Shown here in pieces: positions 1 to 3,100 of a stretch of DNA of 6,229 nucleotides. Both the position numbers and the translations under genes were made by a program. Numbering within the stretch: the stretch's first letter is position 1; the number at the start of each line of letters is the position of its first letter. The stretch comes from Oscillospiraceae bacterium (GTDB lineage: Bacteria > Bacillota > Clostridia > Oscillospirales > Ruminococcaceae), in assembly GCA_019420135.1 (NCBI GenBank), contig JAHZHS010000022.1:1-6229 (forward strand), written 5' to 3'. The notes under the pieces are model-generated. The model saw nothing but the letters and a program-made list of their open reading frames with translations, did no database searches and had not been told where the DNA came from.

Positions 1-48
1 ACCAAGCGGTTATGAGCCGCCAGCTCTGACCAACTGAGCTAATGGCCC
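1..48 (-). tRNA. tRNA with CAU anticodon, 3' part cut by the window edge (tRNA-Ile2 favoured over elongator Met)
   Basis: On the minus strand the 5' part of a tRNA can be folded: a seven-base acceptor strand GGGCCAT, U8 and A9, the D arm GCTC/GAGC, and a five-pair anticodon stem around the loop CTCATAA. The anticodon CAT lies at 12-14. The variable loop, T arm and 3' acceptor strand fall beyond position 1. A CAU anticodon can mean initiator Met, elongator Met or the lysidine-modified Ile2 tRNA. C4 and C5 of the acceptor stem and the GGCGG/CCGCT anticodon stem resemble bacterial Ile2 tRNAs read by TilS, so I favour Ile2. Elongator Met remains possible, and automated tools often label such genes tRNA-Met. 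The gene reads away from the repressor operon; its 5' end is 87 nt from the end of the metallopeptidase gene. Confidence 0.9.
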
Positions 49-85
49 GCATCACAAAAACGGAGTTTTGCGGAGACTGTTCTTT

Positions 86-114
86 ATTATATCAGATTTA
101 TCCCGGCTTGCCAA
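86..114 (-). promoter_or_regulatory. Sigma-A-type promoter of the tRNA gene
   Basis: On the minus strand the -35 box TTGGCA (109-114) is separated by exactly 17 bp from a perfect -10 box TATAAT (86-91), preceded by TGA. Transcription should start near 79, about 31 nt before the mature tRNA 5' end, leaving a short leader for processing. No hairpin terminator is visible between the upstream metallopeptidase gene (stop codon at 136-138) and this promoter, so some read-through from that operon into the tRNA is possible. Confidence 0.8.
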
Positions 115-135
115 CCTTTTCCTTCTGACGCATTT

Positions 136-576
136 TTACAGCTCCCGGCATTTTCCGGTGTTGAAGTCGACTCCGCGGCATTGTGTCCAATAATGCAGTG
201 CCTGTTCCACGGCATTTTGCGGCAGATCAAAGTATTCCGCCAGCTGCCATGGCTCGGTATATCCGGCAGCCATGGCACTGCGCAGGGATTCCACGCTCAG
301 ATAACGGGTAATGGCCCAGCGGTCTGCCTTGTACTCATGCCGGGCGATCAGATCATGACGGCTGGACAGCTTGTGGGTACATCCGGTGGCACAGTGGCCG
401 ATCTCGTGGGCCAACTGCCAGCTCAATCTGCGCCAGTCCTTCCCGCGGGAAAAATCCACAAAAATACCGTAGGCTCCATTCACTTCCACTGTGGCGGCAT
501 CGGCAAACCCGATGTTATAGGCATAGATCCTGGCACCCGCACGGCGGGCGTCGTCATATACCTCACAAAGCTGCAT
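136..576 (-). CDS. ImmA/IrrE-family metallo-endopeptidase
   Basis: Predicted 146-aa cytosolic zinc metallopeptidase of the ImmA/IrrE (M78-like) family. Known members cleave a partner XRE-type repressor and so derepress a mobile element. The zinc-binding motif HEIGH is at residues 57-61. A downstream acidic motif, HEYKADRWA (80-88), fits the third-ligand helix, with E81 as the candidate ligand. There is no signal peptide or membrane segment. I chose the ATG at 574-576 because it follows the repressor stop codon by 4 nt, has AAAGGA about 10 nt upstream, and gives a start typical of the family. An ATG at 604-606 would add ten residues and overlap the repressor by 26 bp. The gene is the second of a two-gene operon, and the adjacent repressor is its likely substrate, which is an inference from context. 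The HExxH motif is intact, so the enzyme is probably active. Confidence 0.88.
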   Translation of the reverse strand: MQLCEVYDDARRAGARIYAYNIGFADAATVEVNGAYGIFVDFSRGKDWRRLSWQLAHEIGHCATGCTHKLSSRHDLIARHEYKADRWAITRYLSVESLRSAMAAGYTEPWQLAEYFDLPQNAVEQALHYWTQCRGVDFNTGKCREL

Positions 577-580
577 ACCC

Positions 581-913
581 TCATTTTCCTTTCTTCTGCT
601 GGTCACGGAAAAACCGTGCCATCTCCAGCAGTTTCTCCTTGTTTTCCTGTGTCAGCTCCTTCGTCTCATGGAACAGTGCGTAGGTAAAGTCGTCAAAGCC
701 CAGCTCATCGGAACTCTCACAGCCCAGCAGGCTGTCCACGCTCACTGAAAAATACCCCGCAATCTTGGCCAGCGATGCCGCCGCCAGCGATTGCTTGCGC
801 CCTTTTTTCAGATCTGTCAATGAACTGCGGCTTACACCGCTCTCACGGCACAGCTCCGTGATGGAAATGCCCCTGGCATTGCAAAGGGCCTCGATACGCT
901 GATAAAGGTTCAC
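581..913 (-). CDS. XRE/Cro-CI-type helix-turn-helix transcriptional repressor (ImmR-like)
   Basis: Predicted 110-aa DNA-binding protein. Residues 4-60 form an XRE-type helix-turn-helix, with ITELCRESGVS as the first helix and turn and SRSSLTDLKKGRK around the recognition helix. A conserved SVDSLLG follows at 58-64. The charged C-terminal part (about 80-108) is probably helical and may mediate oligomerisation. Pairing with an ImmA-type peptidase 4 nt downstream matches ImmR/ImmA-type immunity modules, so it probably represses the element and is removed by the peptidase. The start is taken as GTG at 911-913, giving MNLYQRIEAL, a common beginning in this family. AAAGGG lies 11 nt upstream. A GTG at 923-925 would add four residues but sits directly against that ribosome binding site. 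Autoregulation through the three operator-like sites upstream is likely. Confidence 0.9.
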   Translation of the reverse strand: MNLYQRIEALCNARGISITELCRESGVSRSSLTDLKKGRKQSLAAASLAKIAGYFSVSVDSLLGCESSDELGFDDFTYALFHETKELTQENKEKLLEMARFFRDQQKKGK

Positions 914-973
914 AACAAAAAACACCCTTTCTCTGTCGGAATCGCTGAAATTACACGAAAACGAAAATATTTG

Positions 974-1002
974 TTGAAATATACTTAAAGGCGTATTATA
1001 CT
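974..1002 (+). promoter_or_regulatory. Rightward promoter of the element (PR-like)
   Basis: The -35 box TTGAAA (974-979) and -10 box TATACT (997-1002) are separated by exactly 17 bp. Transcription would start near 1009 and run toward the small plus-strand genes. The whole spacer is occupied by operator-like site O1 (981-996), so a bound repressor should exclude RNA polymerase. The predicted transcript crosses O2, O3 and the leftward promoter. Confidence 0.65.
981..996. promoter_or_regulatory. Operator-like site O1 (in the spacer of the rightward promoter)
   Basis: The site reads ATACTTAAAGGCGTAT, with outer arms ATAC/GTAT in inverted symmetry. It matches O3 at 12 of 16 positions. It lies between the -35 and -10 boxes of the rightward promoter, as expected for a repressor site. 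The binding protein is inferred to be the adjacent XRE repressor. Confidence 0.6.
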
Positions 1003-1010
1003 GTGAATCG

Positions 1011-1026
1011 TAACGTGATCGCGTAA
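1011..1026. promoter_or_regulatory. Operator-like site O2 (central)
   Basis: The site reads TAACGTGATCGCGTAA, an imperfect inverted repeat around a GATC centre with 12 of 16 positions symmetric. It matches O3 at 11 of 16 positions. Its centre is 30 bp from that of O1 and 40 bp from that of O3. It lies just downstream of the predicted start of the rightward promoter and between the two predicted transcription starts. Confidence 0.6.
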
Positions 1027-1044
1027 TTCCAATATGTTGTCTTA

Positions 1045-1073
1045 ACTATATTACGTAAATGCGTAGATGTCAA
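1045..1073 (-). promoter_or_regulatory. Leftward promoter of the repressor-peptidase operon (PL-like)
   Basis: On the minus strand a consensus -35 box TTGACA (1068-1073) and a -10 box TATAGT (1045-1050) are spaced by exactly 17 bp. The start would be near 1038, giving a leader of about 125 nt before the repressor start at 913. The spacer contains O3, so the operon is probably autoregulated. A seven-base inverted repeat, TTGTCTT (1037-1043) and AAGACAA (1072-1078), brackets this promoter. Confidence 0.75.
1051..1066. promoter_or_regulatory. Operator-like site O3 (in the spacer of the leftward promoter)
   Basis: The site reads TTACGTAAATGCGTAG and includes the perfect palindrome TTACGTAA (1051-1058). 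It fills the spacer between the -10 and -35 boxes of the leftward promoter. With O1 and O2 it supports a loose consensus with a variable left half and GCGTA conserved on the right in all three sites. Confidence 0.6.
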
Positions 1074-1078
1074 GACAA

Positions 1079-1268
1079 AATCCCACTGTGAAACGAATTT
1101 TTTGCTGCTGTGAAAAAGAGTACGAGAAGACTGTCCAGCTGGTGTGTGGCCGGAGGGGCTCTGCTGCCCGGGCAAGGATTTGACATTCATTATAACGGCG
1201 AGGCAGCACAATAAACGGGACTTTTTGGAAATGGGGATACAAATACAGGCGCGAAGGAGGTTGTTGCA
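1079..1268 (+). other. Leader region of the rightward transcript without a convincing gene
   Basis: From the predicted rightward start near 1009 to the first plausible small gene at 1269 there are about 260 nt. I find only very short ORFs here, of about 34-38 codons and without a ribosome binding site. A cro-like antirepressor gene, expected at this place in a complete switch, is not visible. The stretch ends with the strong ribosome binding site GAAGGAGG at 1253-1260. Confidence 0.4.
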
Positions 1269-1490
1269 CTGGAAAAAGACAATGCAGTGCGCTGGTTCTG
1301 CCGGGGAAGGGAGGAACCATCCCCGGCGGAGGCGCTGGATGAAATTTTGAAGGACAGGGCTGCAGGGCGGGAGTTTGCCGCCCTGTACGCTGAGGAAATT
1401 CTGGGCTTTTGGGAGGGACACTGTGATGCACAGAAAGATACGGATTACGGGAGCGGGCTGTGTGCGCGCCGACCGGTACGGTACATTTGA
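1269..1490 (+). CDS. Small hypothetical protein, mobile-element remnant region
   Basis: This is an unrecognised 73-aa protein. Residues about 15-50 are acidic and probably helical (AEALDEILKDRAAG, then EFAALYAEEILGFWEGH). There is no signal peptide or membrane segment. The start is uncertain. CTG at 1269 sits 8 nt after a near-perfect ribosome binding site, GAAGGAGG at 1253-1260. The first conventional start, GTG at 1287, is 26 nt from that site and has none of its own. The last 65 bases overlap the next gene, which is more than usual and suggests that the C-terminal end (after WEGHCDAQ) may be an extension or altered by mutation. It is the first gene of a closely packed plus-strand set that ends in a DUF1492-type regulator, so a phage-derived role is plausible; no function can be assigned. 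Confidence 0.45.
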   Translation: MEKDNAVRWFCRGREEPSPAEALDEILKDRAAGREFAALYAEEILGFWEGHCDAQKDTDYGSGLCARRPVRYI

Positions 1491-1653
1491 GGTAGGGGGC
1501 CGGGAAGTATGGCCGCTCCTGCTCCAGGCCATGAGGGAGAGCTGCGGTACGGAGGAAGTTTGTCTGGCCGGACGCCTGACGCTGACGTTGGAAATCTGGC
1601 AGTATCCTCTGACCGTGCGGGGCGGCGCCCGCAGGGAGGAGGAAGGCGTATGA
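1426..1653 (+). CDS. Small hypothetical protein, mobile-element remnant region
   Basis: This is an unrecognised 75-aa protein. It begins MHRKIRITGAGCVRADRYGTF and has alternating hydrophobic stretches consistent with beta strands, for example LAGRLTLTLEIWQYPLTV at about 49-66. A short helix-like segment, VWPLLLQAMRES, lies between. The end is charged (RREEEGV). The start at 1426 is supported by GGGAGGG ending 8 nt upstream. An in-frame ATG at 1375 would overlap the previous gene further and has no such site. The stop codon overlaps the next start codon in the string ATGA, which points to translational coupling. I do not recognise the family; the context suggests an early gene of a prophage or integrative element. 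Confidence 0.55.
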   Translation: MHRKIRITGAGCVRADRYGTFEVGGREVWPLLLQAMRESCGTEEVCLAGRLTLTLEIWQYPLTVRGGARREEEGV

Positions 1654-1946
1654 GGAAAGGCGGGGAAGGATGCACTCACTGCCGCTGGCGAAGCGAAGGG
1701 ACAGGGTATTGTCTTTGGCCGAGCTGTTTTATGCGGATGATTGATGAGGAACAGGAAAAGGAGGAGGGCACGGATGGAACAGACACAGAGAGAACGCACG
1801 GAAGAGAAGATTCAGTGGCTGAGCCGCTACCGCAAGGCGCTGAGGCGGCAGCAGCTGCTGGACATGGATCTGGAGCAGGTGCGGGGGATGGTACTCTGCC
1901 ATGCCTCTGCCATGGACGGAATGCCCAAAGGATCGGGCCACAGTGA
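1650..1946 (+). CDS. Small four-cysteine (possible zinc-binding) protein with an anomalous C-terminal extension
   Basis: The start ATG at 1650 is well supported. It overlaps the preceding stop codon as ATGA and is preceded by a GGAGGAAGG-type ribosome binding site. The first 40 or so residues look genuine: a cysteine pattern C8-x2-C11-x9-C21-x4-C26 within CTHCRWRSEGTGYCLWPSCF, then an acidic tail, IDEEQEKEEG. This could bind one zinc ion. After about residue 41 the frame runs through 173 bases that also encode the next gene in a different frame. There the composition becomes a run of Ala, Gly, Gln and Pro, as expected for a non-coding frame of a GC-rich gene. The original stop was therefore probably near 1770 and has been lost, or the tail is simply read through. 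The function is unknown. Confidence 0.45.
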   Translation: MRKGGEGCTHCRWRSEGTGYCLWPSCFMRMIDEEQEKEEGTDGTDTERTHGREDSVAEPLPQGAEAAAAAGHGSGAGAGDGTLPCLCHGRNAQRIGPQ

Positions 1947-2217
1947 CAGGACTGGCCGGGCAGCGGAGCGGCTGATGCGTGCCGAGACCCGGTGCGCAGC
2001 GGCTGCGGCGGATACTCACCGCATTCGCGCGGAGGTGCAGTGGTCCATTTCCACCGTGTTTGACCCCACCCAGCGGGAGTTGCTGCGGCGCCGGTATCTG
2101 CTGGGGCAGACCCTCACCGAAATTTCGGAGCAGATGCACCTGGAATACCGTTGGGTGCGTCGCCTCCACCGCAAGGCGGTGCTGCGTGCGGTGACGGAAT
2201 TGCCGCCGGCCTCCTGA
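1774..2217 (+). CDS. DUF1492-type phage protein with a sigma-70 region 4-like helix-turn-helix
   Basis: This 147-aa protein resembles the DUF1492 family of Firmicute phages and integrative elements. In those elements it usually lies just before the packaging genes and is thought to be a late-gene transcriptional regulator. Residues 1-45 form a charged helix rich in Arg, Gln and Glu. The family signature DGMPKGSGHSD follows at 48-58, then a second helix (about 61-92). The C-terminal sigma-region-4-like helix-turn-helix (about 97-138) contains DPTQRELLRRRYLLGQTLTEISEQM and WVRRLHRKAV. The start ATG at 1774 follows AAGGAGGAGGG with suitable spacing, so it is preferred over the in-frame ATGs at 1741 and 1744. 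The protein is complete, but no terminase or structural gene follows: the gene ends at a structured non-coding region. It may act on the rightward transcript or may now be without a target. Confidence 0.8.
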   Translation: MEQTQRERTEEKIQWLSRYRKALRRQQLLDMDLEQVRGMVLCHASAMDGMPKGSGHSDRTGRAAERLMRAETRCAAAAADTHRIRAEVQWSISTVFDPTQRELLRRRYLLGQTLTEISEQMHLEYRWVRRLHRKAVLRAVTELPPAS

Positions 2218-2219
2218 AA

Positions 2220-2289
2220 TTCCATTTCTGCCGCAGTCCCTGCCGGGCGCACATCTATGCGAGCCGGCGGGGCTTTGTGCGGAATGGGA
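2220..2289 (+). ncRNA. Extended hairpin immediately after the DUF1492 gene (possible structured RNA or palindromic repeat unit)
   Basis: The stretch folds into one long interrupted stem. The pairs are TTCCATT 2220-2226 with 2283-2289 (one T-G pair), CCGCA 2231-2235 with 2278-2282, CCCTGCCGG 2238-2246 with 2264-2272 (one T-G pair) and CGCA 2248-2251 with 2258-2261. The loop is six bases (2252-2257). About 25 pairs form, with a 4-nt bulge and one asymmetric internal loop. No T-run follows, so a simple intrinsic terminator is not the best reading. It may be a small structured RNA, a 3'-end stabilising element or a dispersed palindromic repeat. No second copy is present in the window. Confidence 0.4.
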
Positions 2290-2531
2290 GAGCAAAAGGG
2301 CAGACAGTGCGACCCACATATGGAGAAAATGAATATCCGGATCCCGGGCTGTGTGCAGGCCGAATACAACATTTTTACAAACGAAAAGCCGGAAACTCGT
2401 ATGGCGGAACATTCCTGTGTTGTGAACACTGCCGAAAAAAGAAAATCAAAATGAAAATTGAAGTAAAACCGGTTCTATAATACTAGAAATACAAGTTTTG
2501 AAGTCTTAAAATGCAAGAAATGCGATAAATG
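2290..2531. other. Gene-free stretch, GC-rich then AT-rich
   Basis: No gene is convincing here. A plus-strand frame stays open from 2151 to 2480 but has no ribosome binding site and begins inside the DUF1492 gene. Weak structural features are the palindromes ATCCGGAT and CCCGGG near 2335-2350, a small hairpin GTGTT/AACAC at 2417-2429, and a possible long-range pairing of GGCAG (2299-2303) with CTGCC (2429-2433). From about 2435 the sequence becomes AT-rich. A TATAAT at 2476-2481 lacks a -35 box at the right distance. Confidence 0.35.
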
Positions 2532-2556
2532 ACAAAAAATACTTAAATATTTTTGT
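2532..2556. repeat. A/T-rich inverted repeat
   Basis: ACAAAAAATA (2532-2541) pairs with TATTTTTGT (2548-2556) around a six-base loop, with one bulged A. The stem is almost entirely A-T, so it is weak as an RNA hairpin and more plausible as a protein-binding or easily melted DNA site. It lies upstream of the HPr-like gene's promoter. Confidence 0.35.
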
Positions 2557-2564
2557 GCTTCACA

Positions 2565-2593
2565 GCCAAATCTGAAAGGAGGTAAAATTTGGC
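2565..2593 (+). promoter_or_regulatory. Hairpin carrying a perfect Shine-Dalgarno sequence in its loop
   Basis: GCCAAAT (2565-2571) pairs perfectly with ATTTGGC (2587-2593). The 15-base loop contains AAAGGAGGT (2575-2583). A TTG codon in the right-hand arm (2589-2591) is 6 nt after GGAGG and opens a 50-codon frame. In an RNA this fold would hold the start codon in the stem while exposing the ribosome binding site. No promoter that would transcribe it is clear. Confidence 0.35.
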
Positions 2594-2741
2594 TTTTGGT
2601 TACAGTGACGAATTTGTTGAAGATTTTTTGTTCAATATCATCATAGGCCGGATTTGTGCTATAATAACATTGCAAGGAAAAAAGGCAACATTCGGTTACC
2701 TGCCCCTTGCCCTTAAATCATGGAGGAATGAATTATGGTGA
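2589..2741 (+). CDS. Possible 50-aa small ORF with TTG start
   Basis: The frame starts at TTG 2589 behind a perfect AAAGGAGGT and runs 50 codons to a TGA that overlaps the start of the HPr-like gene by 7 bases. The predicted peptide begins MAFGYSDEFVEDFLFN and has a hydrophobic stretch, FNIIIGRICAIITL, at about 15-28 that could be a short membrane segment. Against it: the frame runs through the extended -10 promoter and the ribosome binding site of the next gene, there is no clear promoter of its own, and I recognise no family. If real it would be a leader peptide or small membrane protein upstream of the HPr-like gene. Confidence 0.2.
   Translation: MAFGYSDEFVEDFLFNIIIGRICAIITLQGKKATFGYLPLALKSWRNELW
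2657..2665 (+). promoter_or_regulatory. Extended -10 promoter of the HPr-like gene
   Basis: TGCTATAAT gives a perfect -10 box TATAAT at 2660-2665 with an extended -10 TG at 2657-2658. The -35 region, at about 2637-2642, is poor. Transcription would begin near 2672, giving a leader of about 60 nt before the ATG at 2735. Confidence 0.6.
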
Positions 2742-2956
2742 GACAAGTCAAGGTTTCCAGCTTCTCCGAAGTCCAGGAGATCGTGTCTGCCGCCGCCAAG
2801 TGCGAAAACGATGTCGGCGTGCATGACATGCGGGGCAGCATCGCAGACGCAAAGAGCATTCTGGGCATGATGTGCCTGGATTACAGCAATCCTGTAAACA
2901 TTGTCTGCGAGAACGACAGCGATATGAATCGCGTCGTCCGCGCCATTCGTCAGTAA
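2735..2956 (+). CDS. HPr-like protein without the active-site histidine
   Basis: This 73-aa protein resembles the HPr phosphocarrier fold. The strongest evidence is the segment ADAKSILGMMCLDYSNPVNIVCEN (about 37-60). It aligns with the region around Ser46 of HPr, where typical sequences read LKSIMGVMSLG, and S41 corresponds to Ser46. The N-terminal half is different: the GIHARPA motif with the phosphorylated His15 is absent, replaced by SSFSEVQEIVSAAAK. It cannot be an ordinary PEP-dependent phosphocarrier. It may be a regulatory HPr paralogue, like Crh of Bacillus, which also lost His15 but kept Ser46, or a diverged protein that kept only the fold. The ATG has GGAGG 8 nt upstream. The gene appears monocistronic, with its own promoter and a strong terminator, and converges on the beta-galactosidase gene. 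Regulation of sugar use is an inference. Confidence 0.8.
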   Translation: MVRQVKVSSFSEVQEIVSAAAKCENDVGVHDMRGSIADAKSILGMMCLDYSNPVNIVCENDSDMNRVVRAIRQ

Positions 2957-2994
2957 TGGTGATTTTTCATACCGACGGCAGCTTTGTCGCCGGC

Positions 2995-3032
2995 AAACGC
3001 CCCGGGGTACCTGTGTGCCCCGGGGCGTTTTT
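2995..3032 (+). terminator. Intrinsic terminator of the HPr-like gene
   Basis: A perfect 13-pair stem, AAACGCCCCGGGG (2995-3007) with CCCCGGGGCGTTT (3018-3030), has a 10-base loop that can pair further and ends in a run of five T (3028-3032). It begins 38 nt after the stop codon. Confidence 0.93.
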
Positions 3033-3045
3033 GCATCCCTGTCGC

Positions 3046-3082
3046 AAAAAAAGACGGAAGACATTTGTCTTCCGTCTTTTTT
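3046..3082. terminator. Bidirectional terminator between the convergent HPr-like and beta-galactosidase genes
   Basis: GACGGAAGACA (3053-3063) pairs perfectly with TGTCTTCCGTC (3066-3076). The stem is flanked by seven A (3046-3052) and six T (3077-3082), so a T-run follows the stem on both strands. It ends 18 nt from the beta-galactosidase stop codon and should end that transcript. On the plus strand it backs up the terminator just before it. Confidence 0.93.
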
Positions 3083-3100
3083 GATATGCAGAGAAGAGAC

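Noticed and set aside
181..687. Plus-strand frame opposite the metallopeptidase and repressor genes
   Set aside because: The minus strand encodes the HEIGH motif and a clear helix-turn-helix; the plus frame has no recognisable features.
995..1000. A perfect TATAAT on the minus strand as a second repressor promoter
   Set aside because: The base stretch 17 bp upstream (1018-1023) is CGCGAT, not a -35 box. The sequence is more simply explained as the overlap with the rightward promoter's -10 box, although an activated promoter cannot be excluded.
1066..1213. Short plus-strand frames of about 34-38 codons as a cro gene
   Set aside because: No ribosome binding site, no helix-turn-helix pattern, and a mixture of Arg, Cys and Ser typical of non-coding frames.
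2151..2480. A 109-codon plus-strand frame reaching from the DUF1492 gene into the gene-free stretch
   Set aside because: It has no ribosome binding site, begins in another frame of a real gene, and the part beyond 2217 overlaps a long hairpin that explains the sequence better. If the stretch is repeated in the genome this frame could be widely mis-annotated.
2476..2481. TATAAT as a promoter for the stretch before the HPr-like gene
   Set aside because: The only TTGAAG nearby is 12 bp away, too close, and no good -35 box exists at 16-18 bp.
2505..2535. Repeated ATGC/ATGA at intervals of about 10 bases as a repeat array
   Set aside because: Only three imperfect short units in AT-rich DNA; there are no CRISPR-like repeats or spacers anywhere in the window.
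2475..2675. 66-codon minus-strand frame
   Set aside because: AT-rich chance frame across promoter and hairpin sequences, with no ribosome binding site and no family resemblance.
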